Origin: CAYXPG01 sp964564845
GTDB taxonomy: Bacteria; Planctomycetota; Phycisphaerae; Sedimentisphaerales; Anaerobacaceae
Direction: 5' to 3'
NCBI GenBank assembly: GCA_964564845.1
Contig: CAZMCN010000050.1
Coordinates: 1 to 14,056 of the forward strand
Length of the DNA stretch: 14,056 nucleotides
The notes beneath the pieces were generated by a model. That model did not search any database, was not told the DNA's origin, and was given only the letters and a program-made list of their open reading frames with translations. The stretch's first letter is position 1. Each line of letters opens with the position of its first letter. Positions 1-7,492 of this stretch are shown piece after piece. The position numbers and the translations under genes are program-made.

Positions 1-982
1 TTAGTACACTCGCCGCTTCAGTGAGTATTCCTGTTATGTTATGGCGATATGCTGTGGTGCGGAAACCTCCCTGCCACCAGTTATCGTACATTGCGCTATT
101 AATAATGCCTTTCTTACCCGCCCGGGTAAGCTCCGCCGCCATATGTCCTCCGATTATCAGCATCATATAGTCGTTTAGTGGATGGACATTTGGATTTTTG
201 GGGTCGAAGAACGGCGGAACAAAAAACCTTGCTCCGGAATTGCCCATCTGGTGAATATCATATACGATGTTGGGCAGCCATTCTTTGTAAATCAGTTTGG
301 TAACCAAACGGGTTTCCTTCAAATTGAGCATGAACCAGTCCCTGTTGTTGTCATGGCCTGCATATTTTTGATAAAGCCACGGCATCTCCATCCCTTCCCA
401 GGGTTTTCCCAGCGACCGTTGGTACCAGTCGATGACTTTGTTAAGCCCATCGGGATTGGCACTGGGTATCAGCACAATTACCGTCCGTTTGAGAATTTCC
501 TGTATTTCCGAAGAAGTGCCGGTAGCCAGGTCATACAACAGCTCCATTGCCATCTGGCTGGACGCTATCTCCGTGGAATGCAGATTGCAATTCACCAGTA
601 TTACCACTTTTGCATCTGCGATAAGGTTTTGTTCATGCTGCTGGTCTTTGATTAATCGCGGGTCAGCAATTTTCTTTTGGTTTGCCATTGTCTGCCTGAT
701 TTGTTCAGGTGTGGCCTCATCTGTAATCTCCGCAATGATCATTTTTTGGCCTTCCGTGGTCAGCCCAATCTCGCGTACATTTACTCGGCGAGAATATTTT
801 GCCACGTGTTGAAAATATTCCCGAATTTTCTCATAGCGTGCAACCTTGTAATCCTCCCCAACCGAATGCCCGATTAAGTCCTGCGGTTGTTTTAGCTGTG
901 CCGCAATGGTACATACGGGATTAAGTAACAGAAATAACACATGTAACAAAAAAACCGGACAAAACAGATTTTTCCGCTTCAT
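1..982 (-). CDS. Secreted M14-family zinc carboxypeptidase, C-terminal part cut by window edge
   Basis: The reading frame stays open from an ATG at 982-980 to the window edge, giving 327 residues without a stop, so the protein is partial at its C-terminus. Residues 1-29 form a signal peptide: a KRK start, a hydrophobic stretch and an Ala-Ala-Gln cleavage region. The zinc-binding HxxE motif of M14 peptidases is HSTE at residues 135-138. A PSANPDG loop lies at 173-179, an NNRDW motif (substrate-binding Asn/Arg) at 212-216, the third zinc ligand His in DIHQMG at 242-247, and the catalytic Glu in GILTEAAS at about 322. All expected active-site residues are therefore present, and the enzyme is predicted to be an exported metallopeptidase that trims peptides or cell-wall peptides. 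An AAGGAG ribosome-binding site sits just upstream of the ATG. The substrate cannot be told. It is the last gene of the minus-strand set, separated from the lipoprotein gene by 479 bp with a possible terminator, so it is probably transcribed separately. Confidence 0.88.
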   Translation of the reverse strand, partial: MKRKNLFCPVFLLHVLFLLLNPVCTIAAQLKQPQDLIGHSVGEDYKVARYEKIREYFQHVAKYSRRVNVREIGLTTEGQKMIIAEITDEATPEQIRQTMANQKKIADPRLIKDQQHEQNLIADAKVVILVNCNLHSTEIASSQMAMELLYDLATGTSSEIQEILKRTVIVLIPSANPDGLNKVIDWYQRSLGKPWEGMEMPWLYQKYAGHDNNRDWFMLNLKETRLVTKLIYKEWLPNIVYDIHQMGNSGARFFVPPFFDPKNPNVHPLNDYMMLIIGGHMAAELTRAGKKGIINSAMYDNWWQGGFRTTAYRHNITGILTEAASVL

Positions 983-1099
983 ATTGTCTCCTTTCATCAA
1001 AAATTTCTCGACTTATTGTTCACAAGCTGCCGTTCCGGTCCTTCTTGCTTTCGAAAGAAAGCAGAGGGGCTATAGAACATCTCTAAAACTACTCATTTA

Positions 1100-1115
1100 T
1101 CCCGACACATCGGGA
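1100..1115. repeat. Short perfect hairpin TCCCGA/TCGGGA
   Basis: The arms TCCCGA (1100-1105) and TCGGGA (1110-1115) are perfect inverted repeats around a CACA loop. This CCCGA...TCGGG shape is of a kind often seen dispersed between genes in bacterial genomes. No T-tract follows on either strand, so it is not called a terminator. Confidence 0.5.
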
Positions 1116-1167
1116 CTGAGCGTATCCATATAAAATACCAAATCTGTTCGACAATTGCAAAAGTCGT

Positions 1168-1197
1168 ATTGCCTATATTACCTACATTATTGCCTAT
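1168..1197. repeat. Three 9-bp direct repeats, consensus ATTRCCTAY
   Basis: Copies begin at 1168, 1177 and 1189: the first two abut and the third follows after 3 bp. They lie about 190 bp upstream of the carboxypeptidase start. They could be an operator-like array or a chance AT-rich repeat. No function is claimed. Confidence 0.35.
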
Positions 1198-1215
1198 TAA
1201 GCCGATTTCATTCCA

Positions 1216-1240
1216 AAAACCCTCAACCGTTAGGGCTTTT
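1216..1240 (-). terminator. Possible rho-independent terminator downstream of the lipoprotein gene
   Basis: On the minus strand a CCCT/AGGG stem with an 8-nt loop is followed directly by TTTTT, with a run of A before the stem that could lengthen it. It lies about 220 bp past the lipoprotein stop and before the carboxypeptidase gene, so it could separate their transcripts. The GC stem is short. The plus strand also ends in TTTT, so it could act both ways. Confidence 0.35.
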
Positions 1241-1354
1241 AGAGATTCTCGGACAAAATAGGGGTGTGGTTAGACTGCCTTGTAAGCTCTTAAAAGCCAA
1301 CAAGCCAAATGGAACACTATGGTTTTTTCACTGTTTTTTTTTCAACATCACCGC

Positions 1355-1412
1355 TTGTCGTGAGCGAACCTGTCCTGAGTGCAACCGAAGGAGTCGAACG
1401 GCACCGAGGGCG
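1355..1412. repeat. Block resembling a dispersed intergenic repeat
   Basis: Read on the minus strand this block contains the words GTTCGACTCC, CTCAGGACAGG and TTCGCTCAC, which are typical of short repeats scattered between genes in many environmental bacterial genomes. Related words (GGTTCGACAAG, GCTCACTACAGG) recur at 13823-13850 in this window. The family resemblance is from memory of such repeats and was not computed. Confidence 0.45.
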
Positions 1413-1461
1413 AGGAAGAAAAATGTGGTCGGTTAACCTTTTACCGGCAGTCGATTTTAGG

Positions 1462-1830
1462 TCATCGAGCAATAGAGACCTTATAAATTTCTCCTGTGGA
1501 ATTTATCCAAAACATAGTTTTCTTCGTCTCTGTAAAAGTTTGAGGTGGGTAATATGCGGTATTTGCTAAGCCATACCGCCAGCCGTATTCGAAGGGATAA
1601 ATTCCGCCGGATGGTTGTGTCATTGGGGGTCCGGGAAACACAAAAGACGTTGTTCTAATATATGTGTAAATTTTGCCGCCAAGTTCATCATCCATTATCC
1701 GGTCCGGCATCCCTTTGGCGGCAATTAACGTATTGGGGTCTTTGCCAAGCCACTGCTGCTCTAATTTTGCGATTTGTGACGTGCACCCTATTATCAACAG
1801 GCAAAAAGTCAGCATAATTAACGTTTTCAT
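1462..1830 (-). CDS. Small outer-membrane-type lipoprotein, BamE-like in style
   Basis: This 122-residue protein starts with a lipoprotein signal (MKTLIMLTFCLL) and a lipobox ending in I-I-G-C, so Cys16 should be lipidated. The mature part has a short Gln/Leu-rich helix, then LGKDPNTLIAAKGMPDRI and a GGKIYTYIRT strand. That order, a helix followed by G-x-P and an aromatic strand, recalls the small BamE/SmpA-type lipoprotein domain. The match is by eye and weak, and no function is assigned. A Pro/Tyr/Gly-rich middle (FPGPPMTQPSGGIYPFEYGW) and a final strand, MFWINSTGEIYKVSIAR, follow. An AGAGGGA ribosome-binding site precedes the ATG at good spacing. The gene lies 139 bp downstream of the pseudopilin gene on the same strand and may be the end of that transcript. 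Confidence 0.8.
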   Translation of the reverse strand: MKTLIMLTFCLLIIGCTSQIAKLEQQWLGKDPNTLIAAKGMPDRIMDDELGGKIYTYIRTTSFVFPGPPMTQPSGGIYPFEYGWRYGLANTAYYPPQTFTETKKTMFWINSTGEIYKVSIAR

Positions 1831-1927
1831 TTTGTTCCCTCTGAAAGGATTTCGCCAAATTGATTCGAAATAATTATATGTTTCTTACGCTGATAATCAA
1901 CTAAAGAATTGTTAAATTTTGATTTTG

Positions 1928-1957
1928 AAGCCGACTATACAACAACGAAAACGGCTT
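1928..1957 (-). terminator. Weak hairpin after the pseudopilin gene
   Basis: On the minus strand the arms AAGCCG and CGGCTT pair around an 18-nt loop, 12 bp after the pseudopilin stop. They are followed by an A/T-rich tract that lacks a clean T-run. It could be a weak terminator or a processing site. The long loop makes the call doubtful. Confidence 0.25.
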
Positions 1958-1969
1958 AAGGTGCGGTGG

Positions 1970-2707
1970 TTATCGCGGCCAGTCTATTCCCTTTATGCCG
2001 TTTTTTGTCAGGTTGACATCAGGGAAGCCATCGTTTGCCGGTCGGATGTTTTCAGCCTTGAGAGGGCGGATTTGGCCATCGGCGAAGAGGTAATTGCGCT
2101 GTCCTTTCCAGCCCCACCATCCGGGGTCGTCGCCTTTTACGGGTGTGTGATTGCTGAGCCATTCTCCGATGAGGATTTTTCCTGACGGCCTGGCTACATC
2201 CGTACTTCGCTGCGGAATAGAGGGGACGGCCGGTGGGAAGCTTGACCAGGTACAGCTTTTATCGTTCATATCGTCGATTTGCTGCGGGCTGTGATAGAAA
2301 GCCATCGAGTAGGCATAGCTGGTAGATTCGTATATTTGTGGTGCTACGCGGTCCTGTGGACAGAAGAGGACGGAAGGATTATTCGCATCGATATTGCTGC
2401 CCAGGTAAGGCTCGATGAACCTGCGCCAGCCGCGACCCATCCACAGACAGTAAAACGGAGATGATGAGACGGGGTCATCGGCACAGGGATAAGTCTCGTT
2501 GTTTGAGTCCAGGTAGAGGTTTACGGCCAGGTCAATTTGTTTGAGGTTGTGTGCACAAGTGACCTGCATCGCCATAGCTTTGGCTTTTCTAAGTGCCGGG
2601 GTCAGTATTGAGAGCAGCAGCGTGATAATCGATATAACGACGAGCAGCTCTATGAGACTAAAGCCCGCCGCAGGTGTTTGTTTGTTTTTACTTTTGATGT
2701 ATTTCAT
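1970..2707 (-). CDS. Type II secretion pseudopilin-like protein with H-X9-DG-like C-terminal part
   Basis: The 245-residue protein has a prepilin leader ending in Gly15, then the mature N-terminus FSLIELLVVISIITLLL with the conserved Glu at mature position 5 (residue 20), followed by a hydrophobic helix. A prepilin peptidase would cut before Phe16 and methylate it. The rest is an exposed domain with several Cys (51, 75, 87, 116, 152). Near the C-terminus YLFADGQIRPL (206-216) matches the FADGH-like motif of planctomycete proteins of the DUF1559/H-X9-DG type. It ends in an NLTKNGIKGIDWPR tail. Such proteins occur in large numbers in planctomycetes, usually as single genes away from secretion operons, as here. 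The start is 24 bp past the mnmE stop, so co-transcription with mnmE is likely, but no strong ribosome-binding site is visible. Its precise role is unknown. Confidence 0.88.
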   Translation of the reverse strand: MKYIKSKNKQTPAAGFSLIELLVVISIITLLLSILTPALRKAKAMAMQVTCAHNLKQIDLAVNLYLDSNNETYPCADDPVSSSPFYCLWMGRGWRRFIEPYLGSNIDANNPSVLFCPQDRVAPQIYESTSYAYSMAFYHSPQQIDDMNDKSCTWSSFPPAVPSIPQRSTDVARPSGKILIGEWLSNHTPVKGDDPGWWGWKGQRNYLFADGQIRPLKAENIRPANDGFPDVNLTKNGIKGIDWPR

Positions 2708-2731
2708 ATTTTTATTTTGCCGTTAGAGATT

Positions 2732-4147
2732 TTATTTACCTATACAGAAACGGCTGAATATATTTTCGAGTATCTGCTCATCGATGTTTTGCTGCTCGAT
2801 ATTTGAGATTGCGTGGTAAGCGGCCCTTAGCATCATTGCGGCGACCTCATCATTGTCGGCGTTGACTTCGATGACGGCCTCTTTTATATTCTCAATTGCT
2901 TCTGCGACGGCCTGTTTGTGTCGGCTGGTAAGTGCGGAGACTGCGGTTTCGGCCACTTGTGAAAACTCAGAATCAGCCGATATGGGCTGACCTGTGGTTT
3001 CTTCGATTAGTTTTTTGTCTATTTTCTTTCGCAGTGTTTTTATGCCGAGGCCGGTCTTCGAACTTACCGGCAGGAAATCGGTACCAAACAATTCATTTAG
3101 TCCGGCAAGGCGTTCGCTGAGTTTATCTTCGCTGAGCAAATCCGATTTGGCAGCAACCGCTATCAAAGTTTTCGACTCGATTAGTTTGAGTGCTGCAATG
3201 TCGCATGCAAAGTCTGATTTTGATATATCAACGCAGAATATAGCTATGCAGGCGTTTTTGAGAGCTTCGGTGGCAGCTTGGCGGGCGAGTTTGTCGAGGA
3301 TATTGTCCGGCGCGATTATCAGTCCTGCGCAGTCGAACAATACGCACCGGCAGCCGGCCAATGTCAGCACGCCGGTCAGGACGTCGCGGGTGGTCTTGAG
3401 CTGGGCCGAGACGATGCTTCTTTGCCTGCCGAGCAGTCTGTTGAGGAGACTGCTCTTTCCGGCGTTTGGCAGGCCTGCAATTCCGACTGCAGGCAAATCG
3501 ACCATTGACTCATAGCTTATACTGGAAGCGAGCAGCTTATCAAGCGAGTTTTGTATTTGCTCAAGTCTCTGGACGGCTTGTTGGCGGGAGATAAATTCGA
3601 TGTCGTGCTGGCTGAAATCAAGACCTGCTTCAAGCAGGCTTAGAGAATCCATTATGTCGGAGCGGATTTTGGATGTTGTTTGAGCCAGTCGCCCGGCCAA
3701 TAGTTTTTCTGCGGCGGCTAATTGTAGTTTGTTTGAGCTGGTAATGATTTCATTTACGGCTTCGGCCTGTGCCAGGTCGATTTTGCCGTTAAGGTAAGCT
3801 CTTGCGGTAAATTCACCCGGTCCTGCGGCCCGCAGGGGTGCGACAGTACCCGATAACAATTTGTCGATAAGGGCCTCGGTGACGGATGGGTTTGTATGGA
3901 GGTGTATTTCGGCGAGATGCTCGCCGGTATAGGAGCGCGGGGCCAAGAAAAGATACAGCAGTGCATTGATTTTAAGCTCGGTGTCGATAGCGATTGTGCC
4001 TGAAAAAAGGCCGGCTGCTGCGGCCGGATGAGGTTCGAATATCTGCCTGACTGTGTTGGGGACCTCAGGCCCGCTTATACGGACAAGCGACCTTGCACCT
4101 GAGCTGGTGGAGCTGACCGCTACTATAGTGTCGGTAAGCTCATACAT
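2732..4147 (-). CDS. mnmE: tRNA uridine-5-carboxymethylaminomethyl modification GTPase MnmE
   Basis: MnmE works with MnmG to modify the wobble uridine of certain tRNAs. The preferred start, ATG at 4147, gives 471 residues beginning MYELTDTIVAVSS, matching the family N-terminus. A longer TTG start at 4192 lacks a ribosome-binding site, while AGGA lies 8 nt before this ATG. Family landmarks are RSYTGEH (71-77), GEFTARAYLNGKIDL (111-125), Walker A GLPNAGKS (225-232), the potassium-loop and switch I region TTRD (252-255), the DxxG motif as DCAG (272-275), and the C-terminal FCIGK (467-471), whose Cys is needed for modification. Two G-domain sites are unusual. The NKxD guanine-specificity motif reads AKSD (333-336), with Asn lost. 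After DCAG the usual Arg-rich switch II reads LIIAPDN. The family usually measures about 450-470 residues. The gene follows yidC on the same strand, a widely conserved order. Confidence 0.95.
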   Translation of the reverse strand: MYELTDTIVAVSSTSSGARSLVRISGPEVPNTVRQIFEPHPAAAAGLFSGTIAIDTELKINALLYLFLAPRSYTGEHLAEIHLHTNPSVTEALIDKLLSGTVAPLRAAGPGEFTARAYLNGKIDLAQAEAVNEIITSSNKLQLAAAEKLLAGRLAQTTSKIRSDIMDSLSLLEAGLDFSQHDIEFISRQQAVQRLEQIQNSLDKLLASSISYESMVDLPAVGIAGLPNAGKSSLLNRLLGRQRSIVSAQLKTTRDVLTGVLTLAGCRCVLFDCAGLIIAPDNILDKLARQAATEALKNACIAIFCVDISKSDFACDIAALKLIESKTLIAVAAKSDLLSEDKLSERLAGLNELFGTDFLPVSSKTGLGIKTLRKKIDKKLIEETTGQPISADSEFSQVAETAVSALTSRHKQAVAEAIENIKEAVIEVNADNDEVAAMMLRAAYHAISNIEQQNIDEQILENIFSRFCIGK

Positions 4148-4309
4148 TTGAGTATTCCTGATTCCTGTCGCTGCGAAACCGCTGTGGGTCAAATCGCAGA
4201 AACGTTAAATTTACTGAATGTATTGCTTCGTTCTTTTTTATAGCGTTTTGCGTGCGCATAAGTATTGTGCTTCGATTTTTTAAGGCCAAAGCCTTTCTAT
4301 TTTTACGGG

Positions 4310-6373
4310 TCAGCGAGTTTTGTAGAATGGTTTTGGTTTTTTCTTTTTGACTTTCCCTCCGGTTTTGCTCGTTGTGGCAACCATACCCGTTGACTGTGTC
4401 CGTTCTTTTTCCTGGATGTGCTTTCGGATGAAGTACTGCTCGAAAACGCCGGCAAAGACGCTGGACATAATATAGAGATTCACTCCCGATGGACCATTGT
4501 ACAGCATCAGCGGAAACAGAATAGGCATCATAATCATCATCATTTTCTGCTGCTGAGCGGCCTGCGGGTTTGCCGCTGCGGCAGCCTGTTTCGGCATGAG
4601 CTTTTGCTGGAGATAAAATGCCACACCCATCAGAATCGGCAGCATGTTGAGCGACTCTATTTTCCAGCCCAGCAGCGGGACGATTATTACCTCGGGGAAT
4701 CTAACCAGGGCGTCCGGCGCCGACAGGTCGGTAATCCAGACCGGCAGAAACGCTGCGCCGCGAAGCGAAATGCTGGCATACACCGCACTCCATAAAGCAA
4801 TCCAAAGAGGCATCTGTACGAACATCGGCAGCATTCCCATAACGGGAGTTGCGGGCGATACGCCCCTTTCTTTTTGAAAAGCCAATATGCGTTTGTTCAT
4901 TTCCGCCTGATTTTTTGCATATTTCTTTCGTATTTCCTGGACTTCCGGTGCGCTTAGAATCCGGGAGAATTTATTCATCGAGACCTGACTCTTTTTGCTG
5001 AGCGGATGCAGAATGATTCGGACCAGGAACACTAATATAATAATGACGACGCCGTAATTGCCGATAAAGCCGTACATCCATTCCATCAATGCCAGTATCC
5101 CGAAGGCAAGCGGCTTTATAATCGCCGCAGGACAACAGCAGCCGAGAAAATCTATTGTCTGGACAAAACCCAGATTCTTGTACAGCTTGTTCTTATCGAA
5201 GAGACGTTTGTCCTTAGGGCCGAGATAGAGCTGGAAATTATATGTTTTTGTGTTGTTTGTTAGGGCTGCAGCAGAAAGCGTTGCGGCCGAAAGTTTCAGC
5301 TCCACTGAGACCGTCTCATCGCCGCTGTCGCAGCGATGGTCTCTGTCGGGGTTGTAGAAGGTGCCAGTTTTCTCTATTATCCAGTCGCAATAGTTCTTGT
5401 CTTCATCCGGCAGAGGTACCAGAATAGCGGCGAAGTATTTATTGACTGCGGCGGCCCAGAGGAAGTTATTGCCGGGCTTTGCCAGAGACCTTTGGTCCAG
5501 ACCGTTAGATTTGCGCAGTAGTTTGGCACTGAATTTTAGTCTCTCGCTGGTAATTTGGCCTTTCGGATTTCTAAAGCCGGCAATGGCTCTGCGCATATCG
5601 GTTCTGATTCCTTCCCTGCCGATACCGATGGGCCCGGCTAAATTGAGGCGGACTTTTTGTTCACTGCTCGCAAGATTTTCGACGGTTATACCGCAGTTCA
5701 GCATATAGCTGGCGGGAAATACCTGATAGGTTTTGGTTAATTTTATAACCGGCTCGGCGGTATCTGAGGCTGTAATAACGGCCTCGAAGCGTGCCGTTTG
5801 AGAGCCATCAGAAGAATGCTCAACTTCGTAGCTCTTCCAGTGCAGCTCATTCAGTCGTAATTGAAGCTCCTGCTCGACAAATATGAGCTCTTTGTTTGCC
5901 ATTGACAGAATTTCGCTTCCGTCGGGCTGCAGCAGCGGTGAAAGTACAACCAATGGCTGCGGGTTTTTGTAATTGCGGTCGTCAAAACCGGTCGCTTTGC
6001 CATTATAATCGAGTCCATTGCTGAAGGTGGCTTTGCTGATAGAAGCGCCTTTTGAACTTAATTCCAGTTGAAATTTATAGCCGGCATCGGCGTTTTCTGT
6101 TTTCGGGTCGGAAGCGCCCAGCATAACGGTGGTCTCTTCGAAGTGCTCGGCGTCAAAAGTGACAAAATCAGCCGCTTTTAATTGTGCGTTTTGCTCAGAG
6201 AATTCTTTTGCGGTATCCGGGTTTTCATCGGTTGTTGTATTTTGCAGGAGAATGAAGGGGGTTTGTTCCGCAGTTGGGTTGTTATCATTGAGGACAAACA
6301 AGCCTGATTCTGCTACAAGGAGCCCGCAAAAAATAACAAAGCCGGTTATGACTACAGCAAAAAGGTATCTCAT
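4310..6373 (-). CDS. yidC: Membrane protein insertase YidC
   Basis: YidC inserts and folds inner-membrane proteins, alone or with SecYEG. The start chosen is the ATG at 6373 (MRYLFAVVITG), which has AGGA 8 nt upstream. An ATG nine codons earlier has no ribosome-binding site. The protein is then 687 residues: a first membrane helix at about 3-26, a long periplasmic domain up to about 410, then the conserved C-terminal membrane core. The core includes NYGVVIIILVFLVRIILHPL (439-458), whose Arg452 is the groove arginine needed for insertion. After it come the cytoplasmic loop with KKSQVSMNKF and MNKRILAFQKERGVSP, and helices at about 511-532, 561-589 and 613-640. The basic tail KVKKKKPKPFYKTR may contact the ribosome. 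Three adjacent Cys (411-413) at the entry to the second helix are unusual. rpmH, rnpA and jag, frequent neighbours of yidC, are absent here. Confidence 0.95.
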   Translation of the reverse strand: MRYLFAVVITGFVIFCGLLVAESGLFVLNDNNPTAEQTPFILLQNTTTDENPDTAKEFSEQNAQLKAADFVTFDAEHFEETTVMLGASDPKTENADAGYKFQLELSSKGASISKATFSNGLDYNGKATGFDDRNYKNPQPLVVLSPLLQPDGSEILSMANKELIFVEQELQLRLNELHWKSYEVEHSSDGSQTARFEAVITASDTAEPVIKLTKTYQVFPASYMLNCGITVENLASSEQKVRLNLAGPIGIGREGIRTDMRRAIAGFRNPKGQITSERLKFSAKLLRKSNGLDQRSLAKPGNNFLWAAAVNKYFAAILVPLPDEDKNYCDWIIEKTGTFYNPDRDHRCDSGDETVSVELKLSAATLSAAALTNNTKTYNFQLYLGPKDKRLFDKNKLYKNLGFVQTIDFLGCCCPAAIIKPLAFGILALMEWMYGFIGNYGVVIIILVFLVRIILHPLSKKSQVSMNKFSRILSAPEVQEIRKKYAKNQAEMNKRILAFQKERGVSPATPVMGMLPMFVQMPLWIALWSAVYASISLRGAAFLPVWITDLSAPDALVRFPEVIIVPLLGWKIESLNMLPILMGVAFYLQQKLMPKQAAAAANPQAAQQQKMMMIMMPILFPLMLYNGPSGVNLYIMSSVFAGVFEQYFIRKHIQEKERTQSTGMVATTSKTGGKVKKKKPKPFYKTR

Positions 6374-6412
6374 ATTTATTATCCTGTGCCGAAAAAACAT
6401 TGATAAGCGATT

Positions 6413-6441
6413 TTAATATTTTGTTTTCAATCGACAATCAA
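6413..6441 (-). promoter_or_regulatory. Candidate sigma-70 promoter for yidC-mnmE
   Basis: On the minus strand a TTGATT -35 box (6441-6436) is followed after 17 bp by a TATTAA -10 box (6418-6413), about 40 bp upstream of the chosen yidC start. The -10 matches four of six consensus positions. It lies in the 87-bp gap after the phosphoesterase gene. It was found by eye only. Confidence 0.4.
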
Positions 6442-6460
6442 TAATTATAAATCAATTGCG

Positions 6461-7237
6461 TTATCTTCCATCTCTGAGCCGTTCGGCGTGGAAGTTGTCC
6501 AGTTCTTCAATGGCATTTATTTTTTCTATTGTGGTTTGAAAATCATATTCCAGCCGGACAAAATGGACCTCGTTGTCTTCGACATATACGTAGCTTGAAC
6601 GGTTGTTTTTGTCTCTTGGCTGTCCGACTGAACCGATGTTTATGATGGCTTTTTCTCCCGGGATGATCGGGTAAACATTACTTAACTCTTCAGGCAGATA
6701 GAAATCCGGCTCATCGAGAAAGACGCCCGGCAGGTGGGTGTGGCCGACAAAGCAAACATGCTGGATGCGCTCGAACATAAGCTGAACCTTGATTGGATTG
6801 CTGTAAACGTCATCGGGGAAGATATACTCGTTAATCGGTTTTCTTGGGCTTGCGTGAACAAAATCTATTGTTGTTGCGTTTGTTGCAAGTTTTGCTTTGA
6901 ACGTCTGTCTCATCGGCAGCTCGCCCAGAAATCGCCAGCGTTTGTCGCACTGTTCTTTTTCGTTTTCAGTTTCGAGGACTTCGCGTGTCCAGAAGCTTGC
7001 CTGTTCTGCTGAGTAGTTGAAGTTTGTCGGCTCATAAAGGGTCGCATAATCGTGGTTGCCCATAACGCACCACTCGGTTTTTTCTATAACCAGGTCAAGG
7101 CATTCTTTCGGATTCGGCCCATAGCCGATAACGTCGCCAAGGCAGTATATTGTTTTTATGCCTCGTTTTTCAATGTCCTTTAAGACCGTATTTATGGCTT
7201 CAAGGTTCGAATGTATGTCACTTATTACCGCAAACAT
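6461..7237 (-). CDS. Calcineurin-like metallophosphoesterase
   Basis: The 258-residue protein shows the full two-metal phosphoesterase motif set. It has SDIHSN with Asp7 and His9, GDVIGYGPNP with Asp35, GNHDY with Asn61 and His62, His128 in FVHASP, and GHTHLPG with His166 and His168. The GDVxGYGPxP form is typical of the YfcE-like/Metallophos_2 group of small bacterial phosphodiesterases and phosphatases. A C-terminal NIGSVGQPRD motif is also characteristic. No signal peptide is present, so it is cytosolic. The natural substrate (phosphodiester, nucleotide or protein phosphate) cannot be read from the sequence. An AAAGG ribosome-binding site precedes the ATG. It is the first gene of the minus-strand set, divergent from lptB, with yidC 87 bp downstream. 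Confidence 0.9.
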   Translation of the reverse strand: MFAVISDIHSNLEAINTVLKDIEKRGIKTIYCLGDVIGYGPNPKECLDLVIEKTEWCVMGNHDYATLYEPTNFNYSAEQASFWTREVLETENEKEQCDKRWRFLGELPMRQTFKAKLATNATTIDFVHASPRKPINEYIFPDDVYSNPIKVQLMFERIQHVCFVGHTHLPGVFLDEPDFYLPEELSNVYPIIPGEKAIINIGSVGQPRDKNNRSSYVYVEDNEVHFVRLEYDFQTTIEKINAIEELDNFHAERLRDGR

Positions 7238-7268
7238 ATCTTGCCTTTAATCAAGAGAACGCCGGTTT

Positions 7269-7297
7269 TTCTTACACAAAAGACTACTTAATAGCAA
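7269..7297 (-). promoter_or_regulatory. Candidate promoter for the phosphoesterase gene
   Basis: On the minus strand TTGCTA (7297-7292) and TAAGAA (7274-7269) are spaced 17 bp apart and end about 32 bp before the start codon. The match to consensus is moderate, and the call rests mainly on position. Confidence 0.3.
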
Positions 7298-7342
7298 AAA
7301 GCCTGCGGAAATTCCAGAATATTTATGAGCATTTGCAAAAAG

Positions 7343-7380
7343 GGCTGTTTCAGCCGTTTTCGCAGGGGTGCGAATGGCTG
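7343..7380 (+). repeat. Overlapping alternative hairpins in the divergent intergenic region
   Basis: CAGCC at 7351-7355 can pair with GGCTG just upstream (7343-7347, TTT loop) or with a second GGCTG at 7376-7380. The second pairing encloses a perfect TTCGCA/TGCGAA stem (7359-7364 with 7369-7374) around GGGG. The two foldings exclude each other. The block lies upstream of the lptB promoter candidate, so it would not be in the lptB transcript unless another start lies further upstream. A 41-codon frame (7325-7450) runs across it. Confidence 0.5.
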
Positions 7381-7423
7381 TTTGGTAAATTTGGCAGGGC
7401 GTTTTCTGTTGTACGCTATTTAT

Positions 7424-7451
7424 TTGCTTTGGGCGGGTGTATTGTTATAAT
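7424..7451 (+). promoter_or_regulatory. Candidate sigma-70 promoter for lptB
   Basis: A TTGCTT -35 box (7424-7429) and a perfect TATAAT -10 box (7446-7451) are spaced 16 bp apart, about 40 bp upstream of the lptB start. This is the best promoter-like sequence in the window, though it was judged by eye. Confidence 0.55.
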
Positions 7452-7492
7452 ACCGCATACGTAAAACGCAATAAGCAATACGAGAAGTGAAA

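Larger units (their letters stand above)
983..1461. other. Gene-free stretch with short repeats and hairpins
   Basis: No convincing coding frame lies between the carboxypeptidase start and the lipoprotein stop. The stretch holds a 6-bp hairpin (1100-1115), three copies of a 9-mer (1168-1197), a terminator-like hairpin (1216-1240), poly-T runs around 1325-1342, and a block at 1355-1412 that resembles a dispersed intergenic repeat also hinted at near 13823. The carboxypeptidase promoter must lie here, but I could not pick one with confidence. Confidence 0.6.

Noticed and set aside
182..1436. Plus-strand frames opposite the carboxypeptidase and in the following gap.
   Set aside because: The minus strand encodes a protein with the complete M14 active site. 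The plus frames have no domains and are shadows or repeat-derived.
4252..4306. Hairpin AAGGC/GCCTT between yidC and mnmE considered as a yidC terminator.
   Set aside because: In the direction of yidC transcription it is followed by A, not T. A weak T-tract follows only on the other strand, where no gene ends.
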